Of a stretch of DNA of 64,000 nt, positions 31,578-42,806 are shown in pieces (position 1 is the first letter of the stretch; each line of letters starts with the position of its first letter). The translations under genes were made by a program, and so were the position numbers. The notes under the pieces were generated by a model. That model saw only the letters and a program-made list of their open reading frames with translations. It was not told where the DNA came from and ran no database searches. The stretch comes from Sweltsa coloradensis (taxonomy: Eukaryota > Arthropoda > Insecta > Plecoptera > Chloroperlidae), in NCBI GenBank assembly GCA_024449915.1, contig JAMZAV010003197.1:1-64000 (forward strand), given 5' to 3'.

Positions 31578-32099
31578 CTAGACTACAAAATCTTTTAGAT
31601 ATTCAGGCCGTTTGCCTGCTCCTAGACGTCGAGGTCTTTGGTAGTCTCGGTCTGCAGTGGAATCGTCTGAAATGTGGGGCTGTAGATCTTCCGCAGTAGT
31701 AGCTAATTCTTCATCTGATTGAGAGTGAATTGAGCTCAAATCGTTCACGTCCATATTGGGGCACTTCCACCCTTTGAGTTGTGAGCCATGTGCTGTGGTC
31801 GTATAGTAGCTGCCTGGCGTATCTTCGGAAAGTTGTGATAACTCTGTAAGTGTCACTTGGAAGCAGCTCGGTGACGATGAGAGGCCGCGGTACTTGGGTT
31901 GTGTCTTCGTGGGATGACCAGTGTGTACGGGTGCACGCTGCATGAAAACCACTTCACCGACATCGTAGCTTGGTCCAATTATGCGCTTCTGGTTGTATTG
32001 TCTCTTCCAATTCTCTTGACTTGTTGAGACGGCTTGTCTGGCTTCGTGTTGAAGTTGGGATGGTTCGTCCCAGATGTCACTAGCTGGGTTGGTTGCCAT
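31578..32099 (-). pseudogene. Integrase C-terminal region of gypsy pol
   Basis: A 173-codon frame that continues pol after a frame change. It includes 'YDVGEVVFMQRAPV' and 'TQPKYRG', matching the GPY/F-type module that follows the integrase core in many Ty3/gypsy elements. The acidic, serine-rich stretch after it and the final 'PRRLGAGKRPEYLKDFVV' look like the pol C-terminus, with a stop ~65 bp from the LTR. The methionine used as start lies inside the polyprotein and is not a real start. The downstream part of the preceding frame overlaps it by 120 bp, so either a one-base indel near 32.1 kb or a sequencing error splits the gene. Confidence 0.75.
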
Positions 32100-33916
32100 T
32101 TGGAGAGCACCGTCGACAAATCTCGGTACATATATCCATGGAGAACATGAAACGGAGTTCTTCCTGTTGACTTATTTAAAGTATTGTTCAGATTTCTTTC
32201 GATGGTCTTTATTGAATGATCCCAGTCATTTTGACGAGGATCCTGTGTTGCGATTGAGATCATAGGAACAAGAGTGCGGTTCACTCGTTCTACTTGTCCA
32301 TTTGCCTGAGGATGTCTGGGAGAATTAAGTATGTGCTGGATACCTTGGTTGCGACAGAACTCTTCAAACGCTTGTGAAGTAAATCCTGTGCCTCGGTCAC
32401 TAACTAACTTCTCTGGTAATCCATACTTAATTATAGCTTCATTAAGTGCCTTGATTATACTGGCACTGTTCGTCGATTTTGAGGGGTAAAGCTGGACAAA
32501 TTTTGTAGCATTGTCTACAATCACGAGGAGGTAATGGTTGCCTTTCGTACTTTTTACAAATGGACCTAGGTGGTCAAGGTGTACGATTTCAAAGGGACGT
32601 TTGCCTGGTGGAATAGGATGGAGAAACGTTGTCTTCTTACCACTGGGTTTCTTGTAAATTAAACATTCTACACAAAGATGAATGTGTTGCTTCGCATATC
32701 TTCGCATAGCAGGAAACCAGTAGTGTCTACGGAGAAGCTCCAAGGTGCGGTCCAAACCAAAATGTCCCATAAGATCATGGAACTTGACTAGAATACCTTT
32801 CCTCATCGAGTTCGGTATAACAAAAGGGGGTTGTTCTACTCCGGGTACCTTTTTGCAAAGACGACCTGATTCTAGTGTGAACGCACTTGCGCGAATGTTC
32901 TCAGTGGTTGATCGCTCATCAGTAGGTAACTTCACAATTCTGATTAACTCTCGTAGGGTCGGGTCACTAGACTGAATCATCAACACTTGGTCTTCCAGTG
33001 TCATGGAGACAAATACTCCCAGTCTGGACTCTGTGATTGATTCTAGAGTATCTGATGGAGGATCAACGGGGCCACGGCTCAATGCATCTACATGCGCCAT
33101 CTTGATCCCTGGGCGATGCCGAATTTCAAGTATGTCGTACTCTTGGAGTAAATGACTCCATCTGGCGATCTGGGGGTTCTTTGTTTGCATTGCATTCAGG
33201 TATACAAGCGCCTGGCAATCGGTGATTATAGTGAACGGGATGCCTAATAGGAACTGCCGAAGTCTGTCAACTGACCAAACAATCGCCATTAATTCCAACT
33301 TCGAAGAATGGTAGTTCCTCTCTACCTCGGTTGTCTTTTTAGAGACACAGGACACCAAATGAAGTTGACCATCACTACCTTCCTGAAGAAGAAGTCCAGC
33401 CAAGCCAGTTGAGCTTGCATCAGTGTGGAGTTCTGTTCTGGCATCTCTATTGTATAGGGCGAGAACTGGTTCAGTGGTCAGATTCATTTTAAGGGTATCG
33501 AATGCTTGTTTCTGAGGACCACTCCATTTGAAGACTTCGTTCTTACAAGTAAGTCTGGTTAATGGTTCTGAGATTGATGCGTATCGCTTGATGAAACGCC
33601 GGAAGTAGCCTGTTAATCCTAGGAATCGTTTCACTTGATGTATGTCTTCTGGAATAGGAAAATCTGCTATGGCTGTCAACTTGCGTCTTCCTGGTTGAAC
33701 GCTGCCCTCACTGATTTCAAAACCTAAGAATTCAATGGTTTTGAGAGCAAACTCACACTTTGTTAGGCGTAGAGTCAAATGCGCGAATCGAAGAGCTTCA
33801 AATACTAGTCTTAACTTCATCATCATTTCGCAAAAGTCGCGAGCTGCTATGAACAGATCGTCGAGGTAACACATTGCAACCTTGTTGCGAAGCGGGCCTA
33901 GTGCATTATTTATCAT
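31979..33916 (-). pseudogene. gypsy pol: RT palm end, RNase H and integrase
   Basis: A 645-codon uninterrupted frame. Residues ~14-20 carry the RT active-site YLDD box (CYLDDLF). 'GFEISEGSVQPGRRKLTAIADFP' and 'VKRFLGLTGYFRRFI' are standard Ty3/gypsy connection motifs. RNase H follows at ~155-280 (TDASSTGLAGLL, SKLELMAIVW, TDCQALVYL: the D, E and D acidic residues are present). Integrase has the H/C zinc-binding region at ~375-420 (HDLMGHFG...CVECL), the core aspartates in LDHLGPF and SDRGTGF, and the glutamate in NGQVERVNR. The frame continues to the host-factor-binding end near 32.0 kb. This is the best preserved coding block in the window. Its N-terminal neighbour is in another frame, joined near 33.92 kb. 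Confidence 0.92.
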
Positions 33917-34520
33917 CCGCTGGAATTCTTCTGGCCATTCGTCAAACCAAACATCATGCGTTCAAACTGACCAGTTTCATCAGGAGTAATGAAAGCGGTT
34001 ATAGCTTTTGCAGAATCTGTCAGCAGAATCTGGAGATATCCGTGTGCCAGGTCCAAAATAGTGAACATTGTGCACCCAGACAGGTTCTCCAGCTGAGAAA
34101 TAATTAGAGGCAGGGGGTACGAGTCTTTCACGGTTTGTGCATTTAACTTGCGGTAATCCACTACTAGACGGTTTTCACCATTTTTCTTGCGAACAAGCAG
34201 TACTGGGCTGGCATAAGGTGAGCGAGTTTCACTTTCAATACCGGCTTCTTTCCAATCGTGGACTATCTGGCTTATCGCTTCTCTGTCAGCCTGGTTGGTT
34301 CTGTATGGCTTACAGTGAACTGGACGACTTCCTTCAACCTCTTGAATGTACATCTCCGTAAGGTTGGTACATCCCAACTCTTCAAGAAACAATGCGAAAC
34401 AGTCGCGGAACTCGTTGACAAGCTGGTGCAACTGCTCAATGTCCTCACTGGTTAATCCTGGGCCTATCCTTGGATCTGATACTTCGATTTTGTCTTCTGA
34501 GGTTTGAAATTTGTCACTGA
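33913..34520 (-). pseudogene. gypsy reverse transcriptase, fingers and palm start
   Basis: Open from about 34520 down to 33913; the first methionine (34431) is internal. Readable motifs are 'PYRTNQADREAISQIV', 'ESETRSPYASPVLLVRKKNG', 'LVVDYRKLN' and 'FTILDLAHGY', the last carrying the first catalytic aspartate. The frame leaves the family pattern after 'FGLTN', and the matching sequence continues in the next frame, which starts at 33916. A single-base change is enough to explain that, and a read error is possible. Confidence 0.88.
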
Positions 34521-35137
34521 TAACTGGTACGCTTCTTGAACCGGTTCACATCTTGCAATGCACATCCCTTGAGGTAAACTGATATCAACACCATTAGGAT
34601 TGCAGACTGGAACGGTTGCGCATCCATCCTGGATGTAATCAGCGACGGAGTCCTGTCCGAACGTCGGTCAATGATTGCCAATCCGGAACTGGCATTCTGC
34701 ACAACCAACTGATGTAAAGTTCATAGATCGTTTAGAAAGAACTACATTTTGTGGAATGCAAAGTTTTATGGACGGAACAGCTGGAGTAATTTCCATTTCA
34801 CAAAACGGCGAATCGGTTCGATTGCTGATAGTTAAGTTGTCATCCATCTTAAGGAGGACAACATGATGAAGGTCAGTCCAGGTCCTGCCGACTAGGATCT
34901 CCATTGTCTGGGCATGATCTGGTACAATGAGCAAGTTGATATCTCTACCAATGACACCATCGATTTCGACATCAGCAATAATTTTGCCAATTGGTCGAAC
35001 CGCGGGTGTACTTGTATCTCCCAAAACCAAACAGGTCGCTGTCAGTAGGCTGCACAGCCAAACCTGTACGAATGGCAGAAGTTGCCTGAATCGTGCAGCT
35101 AGAACTGCCCTGGTCTATAAATCCTGTAAGGCCTAAG
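34514..35137 (-). pseudogene. gypsy protease and protease-RT linker
   Basis: Directly at the edge of the palindrome insertion the minus strand reads 'GFIDQGSSSCT', the retropepsin active-site position with DQG in place of the more common DTG/DSG. Downstream 'ILVGRTWTDLHHVVLLK' fits the 'iiGrdwl' flap/helix region of the retropepsin fold. A 120-codon frame covers 34668-35030, and a second frame (34514-34708) takes over near 34.69 kb, so there is one frame break. The upstream end of the protease segment lies on the other side of the inserted element at 40697. Confidence 0.75.
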
Positions 35138-35139
35138 TA
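35138..35139. repeat. TA target duplication of the palindromic element, left
   Basis: TA next to the inverted end GTGCGGCGGTCGAA; the partner is at 40697-40698. TA duplication is typical of Tc1/mariner-like insertions but short enough to be chance. Confidence 0.55.
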
Positions 35140-36197
35140 GTGCGGCGGTCGAATCCGAAATTTCAGCTTTGACCCATACAGGCGGTACTATTTCGCGAAA
35201 CCAAAATAAAATCGTCGGCTACTTCATTACCCACTAGAAAATGACGTTGTGGTCTCGAAATGCGTGTACGTCATAGATTTACGACGCCATCTTGGATGCG
35301 CGGCGTCGATCGCACTTTGCGTTATAAATCATGTTGTAAATTCTGTAATTTTTGGATTAGAAAAATGAAATGTAGTGCGTTGTATTCACAAGACATGGGC
35401 GTACATCATGTTAAAATATATTTTGGATGGCAACAATAAATCAAGGTGAAAAATCAACAATTGCGGGGAAAATTAACATTTTCAGAATTACACTAAAATG
35501 TTCTATATTTTTTTACAGTTAAACCATCAACATTTTCTTAAAACACGGGGATAGATTTTAATTGCGGAATTCATTTGTGAACACGTCCGTATTTTTCATT
35601 TTGCTTAAATGCAAATACTTTGGTCGCTTTGGTGGTAAACGTGATGAAAAGCGTAGCGTGCGGCAAACTACAAAACTGGTCGAATCCTTATTGTTGGATG
35701 CATTGTTATACAGATCCTGGCCAATAGAGACGTGGAATCTTGACCTGGTCAAGTTTTCTCTTCCTATCCTGTTAGTGTATACCTTGAGGATAAAAATAAT
35801 CTTGGGTAGACATTTGTAATTTTGGGCAAAATATTTTTACGACGCCATCTTGTTTTAGGCATATGCATATAGTACACGCTTTTGATTTTCATTTGTTTTC
35901 TATTATAATTATGACAGTTTTAACAAATCTGACGTGTTATTTGGATTTTTCATAAAATTTCCTATTTATTGAAACAAATTTTGTCAGCCTGGGACTATTA
36001 TGAGATTATTTGTAGGAAATTACATTTTATTAGTCCTTCAGCCAAGTACAATATTTAAGTGTGTTTGATGACGGACGAATAAATGTTCACATATTCATAA
36101 ATAATGTTACTTGAAAATTATTTTTACATAGAGTTGTCTTAGGTTTGTCCCATGACACTAATGGTAGCCATTTTACAAGATGGCTGCCAAATATATG
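35140..36197 (+). repeat. Palindrome, outer left arm
   Basis: Landmarks are ACGACGCCATCTTGGATGCG, CTTTGCGTTATAAATCATGT, GACGCCATCTTGTTTTAGGC and TGACACTAATGGTAGCCATT. Each is found inverted between 39628 and 40696, with coordinate sums staying near 75836. Confidence 0.9.
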
Positions 36198-37263
36198 TAC
36201 TATCTAAGTGCCCGTTAGTGCGCCGCATCCGAGCAACGGTGTGCTTACACACTCATGCACATTATGCAGCAATCCGAGTTGGTGTGTTTTGGAGGTGTCA
36301 CTCAGTCATCATGATTAGTGTTATGAACCCTAAAACACATAGTCGAGGAAATGTAGGTACCTGATAACACAATGCCAAATTTGATTGGGGTACGATAATT
36401 AATCCTTCTTTTTTTATATGTGGTGAACACGCTGGTTACTACTTATTCGTCTTATTGTCTTATTCGTCAATTGGCCAGCAATTCTGACCAAACGAGTGAG
36501 CGATTATGGCTGTGTAGTGCACTTGAAAGAAATTGTTTTTAAAAATAGCTGAAAAGCATTGAAATAAAGGTTTTAATAATATAAGCTTTTTTCATGTACT
36601 ATATAATAAACAAGTAACTATAGAAACTTGATAATAATCACCTACAATGCAAACAAAAAGCAAGTGTTATGGTTGACGAGATATTTTACATTCCATTGCT
36701 TATTGGTATTACTTTAGCAATTAATACTACTTTATTAAAATAATAATTATTCTATTTTAACAAAAAATAATTTGCAATGGAATTTGAAAAAGTAATAAGA
36801 TCCCATCGCATACAAAAACCTTGTAAATAGAAAGCCAAACCTTACACACTCAAAATAAATGAGATCTAAAAGAAGGGCCAAGCTCGTGTATCTTTCTACA
36901 TTTGAGTATTCTCAATTCATAAACGTACACTGCCCCGAAACACACCATTAAAAAACTTAACAAAATATAATTTGCAACTAGGAAGAGTCTTCACGAGACA
37001 TGCATGTATTCTCACGATTGTAAGAACTCACATTATTTGTACAACGCTTTAGAGAAAATTTGAAATTACATGTTATGCGAATTCTAAAATCACAAAACAC
37101 TCACATTTCATCGGATCAGAACTTATTTTTTCTGAAGACTTTTTTCACTTTTTTAGTTAGATGTTTAAATTTACTTATTGGTGCTTTTTTGTTCTATATC
37201 CACTGCATTAATTGGTCAATCTTTGCCGTGAAGCGCCCTAAAACTACTAATACTACTGGTCCA
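36198..37263. repeat. Palindrome, inner diverged left arm
   Basis: 36990-37110 is inverse-similar to 38697-38830 (shared GAATTCT..AAATTTC and TTGTACAACGCT segments). 36540-36840 resembles the inside of repeat P in reverse orientation. No coding capacity recognised. Confidence 0.6.
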
Positions 37264-37858
37264 TAATGAGCGAAGCGAAGACTTCAATTTCACTGACCCC
37301 CAAAAAATTAGCTTGGGTGTTTTTTGTTTTGAGTTTTTTTTGTTGTTGTATTTTTGTCTGTTTGTTCGCTCTCTACCGGGCAAACGGCATATACGATTTT
37401 GATGAAAATTAAAGGGGACCTTCGAAATCTCTAAACTTAGACCTGCCACGTTTTTGGGTACAATCGAAAAAAATATTTTTCATGATTATTGTACTTTTAC
37501 GATTTTTTCCTGATTTTTAGTGCGATATTTTCGTGACATTTTGGCCGATTCCTAGCTACCAAACGGGTGGGGCTACAACGTTCATATTTCACATGGACAT
37601 TAAAGTAATGGTGATGTATTGCTTTTTGAAAGAAAAAGTTGAAAAAGTTAGCCAGAGTTCATAGAATTAAGGTTTTAATATGAGTTTTTAAAGGTTTATA
37701 ATAACAACTAACAAGAAACAATAGAAACTTGACAACAATCCCCTACAATGCATTCAAAAAGAACTTGCAAAGGTAAAGTAATCCAACGCAATCTAAAACC
37801 TTATTAAAAAAGCTCATCCATCAACGCGACTAAAAAAAGCGTTCGCGAAGCGGCCTAG
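37264..37858 (-). repeat. Repeat P, minus copy inside palindrome
   Basis: The minus strand reads GGCCGCTTCGCGAACGCTTT ... GAAGTCTTCGCTTCGCTCAT, as at 13954-14434. It pairs with the + copy at 38109-38688 to make an inner ~590-bp inverted repeat with a ~250-bp spacer. Confidence 0.8.
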
Positions 37859-38108
37859 TTACCATCCATTGCTACAGTAAACGAGAGACAGGTTGGTTCA
37901 ATAGACCAGCCTTTCCTGTCAGTGTTTGTTTGTTCGATGTCTCTTCTTTGCATGAAACTATGCAGGATAAAACAAACTAACATTGATTAGAATGATAAGA
38001 TGGTATATTTAACATATTATTTACCTCTATAAAAAGTTAAAATGGTCTATTGAACAAGCCTATTCTTAGGCAATTTAAGCCATTTTCCCAATTACTTTCA
38101 CATTTTAA

Positions 38109-38688
38109 TGGATAAGGAAGCTTCGCAAACGCTTTTTTTTGTCGCGTTGATGGAGGAGCTTTTTTAATAAGTTTTTTATTTGCGTGGGATCACTTTTCCC
38201 TTTGCAAGTTCTTTTTGAATGCATTGTAGGTGATTGTTGTCAAGTTTCTATTGTTTCTTGTTAATTGTTATTATAAACCTTTAAAAACTCATATTAATAT
38301 TAAAACCTTTATTCTATGGATTCTGGTAAACTTTTTATCTATTTTCTTTCAAAAAGCAATACATCACCATTACCTTAATGTCCATACAAAATATGAACGT
38401 TGTAGCCCTACCCGTTTGGTAGGAATCGGCTCAATGTAACGAAAATATCGCACTTAAAATCGGAAAAAAATCGTAAAAGTACGATATTCATGAGAAATAT
38501 TTCTTCGATTGTACCCAAAAACTTGGCAGGTCTAAGTTCGAGATTTCGATGGTCCCCTCCAATTTTCATCAAGATCGTATATGCCGTTTGCCCGGTAGAA
38601 AAAAAACAAAAAAACAAACAAACAATAAAAACATTGGAGCTAAATATTTTGAGGGGCAGTGAAATTGAAGTCTTCGTTTCGCTCATCC
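38109..38688 (+). repeat. Repeat P, plus copy inside palindrome
   Basis: From GGAAGCTTCGCAAACGCTTT to GAAGTCTTCGTTTCGCTCAT. It has the same internal AATCGTAAAAGTACGATATT and GCCGTTTGCCCGGTAGAA landmarks. Confidence 0.8.
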
Positions 38689-39340
38689 AAAAATGTCAGT
38701 ATTTTGTGTATTTTAGAATTCGCATATTTCATTTTTAATTTTCTCCGGAGCGTTGTACAAATTTATGTGTGTAATTACGATCGAGCAGAATGCATGAATA
38801 CGAATACACATGGGGCATGCAATTGGATTGTTTTAAAAATAAGGCAATATCAAATTTACACAGTGGGACCAATGCAGGATATAAAGGTAAAATTACGTTC
38901 TTACCACAAATACCTAACCTCTGCTCATAAGGTACCAGTTGGCATAACCAATTTAGTAATTTCGTGAATATTCATTCGTGCAAAGTATACATTACATCTC
39001 AATGCAAGTAAAATATTTACAAATTAGTTGGTTTTATTTGAAAGCTATTCAAAAGCGTTTGTCCTATCATGCACATAAAACAAGAAGCATTGTACATTAC
39101 AAAATCTAAACCAAACATTTAATTTCGCAAAATGGCTTCCACAGCGCCAATTTCATATGGCTACATAAAAAAAAACTGATTCTAATATCATGCCCCATGT
39201 GTGTATTAAATTTCAAGATCCTGTTAAAAGACTACGTTAAGAAAAATATATTTGGCGGTCATCTTCTAAAATGGTCGCCATTACTGTCACTGCGTTTTAT
39301 TTGTAATGGTCGTAATGGAAATTCGTTTTCCAATGATCGA

Positions 39341-39355
39341 TAAGAACTATTATAT
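39341..39355. repeat. 15-bp direct repeat flanking hairpin insertion, left
   Basis: TAAGAACTATTATAT, repeated exactly at 39578-39592. Reads as a target-site duplication around the hairpin. Confidence 0.75.
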
Positions 39356-39549
39356 TAGAATCACAATTGTAAACTTGTCGGGTTATTTCGCCACGTCGAT
39401 TTGACTTACCCATGTCAACGTTTCTGGACCGCTCTGGGCCCCGTCATCAGGACGGAAGGAAGGGCCCAGAGCGGTCCAGAAACGTTGACATGGGTAAGTC
39501 AAATCGACGTGGCGAAATAACCCGACAAGTTTACAATTGTGATTCTAAT
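39354..39549. repeat. Perfect 87-bp inverted repeat (hairpin), 22-base loop
   Basis: 39354-39440 and 39463-39549 are exact inverses over 87 bases, with landmarks CCACGTCGATTTGACTTACC and TTTCTGGACCGCTCTGGGCC. The loop is 39441-39462. The insertion continues to ~39577 with an A-rich end (CCTTAAAAAC), and a 15-bp direct repeat flanks the whole. The other arm of the giant palindrome has no counterpart, so it was inserted after the palindrome formed. Confidence 0.9.
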
Positions 39550-39577
39550 ACTTCGGGCCACGAAAGCCTTAAAAACT

Positions 39578-39592
39578 TAAGAACTATTATAT
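39578..39592. repeat. 15-bp direct repeat flanking hairpin insertion, right
   Basis: Second TAAGAACTATTATAT. Confidence 0.75.
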
Positions 39593-39627
39593 GTTTACCC
39601 AATTTAACTTTCTATCATAAATGTCTA

Positions 39628-40696
39628 TACAATATATTTGGTGGCCATCTTGTAAAATGGCTACCATTAGTGTCATGGGACAAACCTAAGACAACTCTAT
39701 GAACAAATAATTTTCCAATAACATTATTTATGAATATATGAACATTTATTCGTCCGTCATCAAACACACTTAAATATTGTACTTGGCTGAAGGACTAATA
39801 AAATGTAATTTCCTACAAATAATCTCATAATAGTCCCAGGCTGACAAAATTTGTTTCAATAAATAGGAAATTTTATGAAAAATCCAAATAACACGTCAGA
39901 TTTGTTAAAACTGTCATAATTATAATAGAAAACAAATGAAAATCAAAAGCGTGTACTATATGCATATGCCTAAAACAAGATGGCGTCGTAAAAATATTTG
40001 CCCAAATTACAAATGTCTACCCAAGATTATTTTTATCCTCAAGGTATACACTAACAGGATAGGAAGAGAAAACTTGACCAGGTCAAGATTCCACGTCTCT
40101 ATTGGCCAGGATCTGTATAACAATGCATCCAACAATAAGGATTCGACCAGTTTTGTAGTTTGCCGCACGCTACGCTTTTCATCACGTTTACCACCAAAGC
40201 GACCAAAGTATTTGCATTTAAGCAAAATGAAAAATACGGACGTGTTCACAAATGAATTCCGCAATTAAAATCTATCCCCGTGTCTTAAGAAAATGTTGAT
40301 GGTTTAACTGTAAAAAAATATAGAACATTTTAGTGTAATTCTGAAAATGTTAATTTTCCCCGCAATTGTTGATTTTTCACCTTGACTTATTGTTGCCATC
40401 CAAAATAAATTTTAACATGATGTACGCCATGTCTTGTGAATACAACGCACTACATTTCATTTTTCTAATCCAAAAATTACAGAATTTACAACATGATTTA
40501 TAACGCAAAGTGCGATCGACGCCGCGCATCCAAGATGGCGTCGTAAATCTATGACGTACACGCATTTCGAGACCACAACGTCATTTTTCTAGTGGGTGAT
40601 GAAGTAGCCGACGATTTTATTTTGGTTTCGCGAAATAGTACCGCCTGTATGGGTCAAAGCTGAAATATGCGTCTTTTTAGCCTTCGACCGCCGCAC
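39628..40696 (-). repeat. Palindrome, outer right arm
   Basis: Inverse of 35140-36197. It differs by a ~25-bp insertion near the tip (AAAGACGCAT region in the minus reading) and scattered single bases. Confidence 0.9.
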
Positions 40697-40926
40697 TAAG
40701 GTGCCATTAATTGTGACTGACTTTATGTATTTTTCTGGAGTACAGCCGCCCTTATCATTCACAATCAGAGTGAACGCGTCAGTGACTGGTTTGCTGACAC
40801 GAGGTCCCTGATTAACTGCGACTGTACAATGTTTTTGTGTATGTCCACTTTGTTGACATTTAACACAGTAGAACGTACGTCTGGGCTCTGGGGAATCTCT
40901 ACCTAAGTGGCCATACTTGGTACAAT
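40697..40926 (-). pseudogene. gypsy gag: nucleocapsid zinc-knuckle segment
   Basis: The minus-strand frame carries a complete C-x2-C-x4-H-x4-C knuckle (CVKCQQSGHTQKHC), characteristic of retroviral-type nucleocapsid. A preceding, partial knuckle (YCTKYGHLG) stands at the border with the ISL2EU-like element, so that insertion split the first knuckle. After the knuckles the frame goes on to 'KYIKSVTING', which normally leads into the protease, and there it meets the palindrome at 40696. In the annotated 116-codon frame the last ~36 residues are palindrome sequence and not gag. Confidence 0.8.
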
Positions 40927-41179
40927 AGGCAACTTGCACTAAAATTTCTAATGCGATTTTTAAAATTGGTACACACGATATACCGATATTGTGCTTTTAC
41001 AATTGAAAATCGAGACATTCTACCCCCAAAAATAATAAGTTTTGTGGCGTAGACTTTCTTGGCGCGAAAAAACGGCCGGCGCCATGATGGATTGCGTGTG
41101 ACGTCACGTGATAGTAAACAGTCCGTGCAGTGCAGTCGACTGCACGCGTTCGCCCTACCGCTCGTAGAGATGTTGTACA

Positions 41180-41405
41180 ATGGAACCAAAAAGATCTACT
41201 GGTGCATATAAGTGGTTCATAGTACCTATGTGTACTAGCACATCCATAAGGAACCCAGAGAAGATATTTATTTGTGTCCCAAGAGACATAAAAAGGGCGA
41301 AAACAGGGGTTTCAAGCAGCGAGACGAGATGACAGGAAGAAACCTCTATCAAAGACAACGATGTTATTTTGCTGCCAAGATCATTTTAACGTTAGTTACA
41401 ATTTA
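41180..41405 (+). pseudogene. THAP-like zinc-finger fragment
   Basis: A 50-codon frame (41180-41332) reads 'YKWFIVPMCTSTSIRNPEKIFICVPRD', close to the start of THAP DNA-binding domains, in which a Cys-rich tip is followed by 'P....LF..VPKD'. It stops at TGA, and in another frame just after it (to ~41405) comes 'FCCQDHF', like the C-x2-H end of a THAP domain. Together they give most of a C2CH finger split by a frameshift; one expected N-terminal cysteine reads as phenylalanine. THAP domains bind transposon ends in P, Harbinger-related and other elements, which would fit this one. Moderate confidence, since it is short. Confidence 0.55.
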
Positions 41406-42806
41406 TTACTTTATTTGCATATCACTAAGTTAACTGAAAATGCAATCTTAAAATAATAAAGACGTAAGTCGTAGGCTGCATGCGAACAATAAAACAAAAA
41501 AAGCACTTTCCGTTCCTAAAACAAACACTCCTGAAATTGAGATGCGAGATTTGCTATTAGTAAAATGATGTGAAAATAAGGTTGTTTCTAGAAGTCACTC
41601 CTTTAGTGTATTACAACCTATGTGCTTGGCGTTAATTTCATTCTTATTTGTGCCATTTATTCTTTGATGATGCCGCCGGGCGCCGACTTCTATCCCAAGG
41701 ACTTTTGTTCCGATCACTCGTCCTCAACCTCTGCCGCAAGATCTTTTTGCACGAACCTCACCCCGGTAAAAATTATTACAACCATTAACGGATCAATAAC
41801 AATTAACAGTCACTTCGAAATTATACCCTATGACAATCTATAATCCCCTCCTTCCACCCTCACCGTCGACCGATTAAATGTGGCCTTGGCAAGTGACGAT
41901 GGGCAGCTGCGATACGGTGTCTCAGGTTTCCTCTGTCTCAGCAAGCGTTATCTTTATGAGTGTACGCTCGGACCTCCTTTCTAAAAGTAGCACTATTTGC
42001 TACGCAAAGCTTATGTACGTCATTGACTATCGCCACTAGCTCTTACAACATTGTTTTTGTTTTTTCATTGATGATGCTGTGCAAATTGCTGCAGGCCTTA
42101 TTAATATCAACCACCTTTGATTCAATGATATTGCGATTAACAATTGAAATATCCTGCAACATTATCTCGATGGGACAATGATTATTTATGATTGTGATAT
42201 GATATTATATTATATTTGATTATGCTACCATATTTGAATTACGCATACACATCTTGATCAACTTTTATCGTAGGTCCATCAAAACATATAAGTACTAGAA
42301 ATATAAGAAAAGGTAGCAAAACGTTTTTACTTGTAATCATAATAATAATAATAAAATTTATTATTTTATAGATAATTTTAATTTATAACTCTTAAAGGCC
42401 TATTTATAATACAGGTAGGCAATGTATTATTAAAAAATGTTATACAAAATTGCAAGTCAAAATAGAAGTCAATATTCTATTTTCTATGTTCATATGCCAG
42501 GGAAAATACAGATCATTGTACCTGACACCGCATACGTCATATTATATGCCAAAACATTGATTGCCTTTTATGAAATTTACCAAAAATTAAACTAAACTAT
42601 AGTTGAAATAAAATAAAAACAAAAAATAAAGTAAACTATAATTATTTATAAAACATTATTTTTAAAATCGATAACCACTAATCATAGAGTTGTAGTACGA
42701 TAAACAGAACATGTTTTCTACTCTATGTTCCAAAAGCCTAAAACTATAAAATGTTGATTAGCACCCTGCATTTGCTACTGTTACCGATACTGCTTTTAAT
42801 CAAAAT

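Larger units (their letters stand above)
35140..40696. mobile_element. 5.56-kb giant palindromic (foldback-type) element
   Basis: The left arm from 35140 (GTGCGGCGGTCGAA) is matched by the inverse of the right arm ending at 40696. Outer arms, ~35140-36197 and ~39628-40696, are nearly identical: an 85-codon frame at 35562-35819 recurs exactly as the minus frame at 40007-40264. Farther in, similarity continues but is weaker (for example 36990-37110 against 38697-38830), so the whole element is a palindrome with a centre near 37.9-38.0 kb. No transposase frame is seen. It sits in the gag/protease interval of the gypsy element. A foldback transposon, or a transposon with very long inverted ends and TA targets, fits best. 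Confidence 0.85.

Noticed and set aside
40007..40268. Paired 85- and 110-codon frames on opposite strands, also at 35558-35819
   Set aside because: They are the same palindromic DNA read in both directions. Their exact recurrence reflects the inverted arms and not gene conservation.
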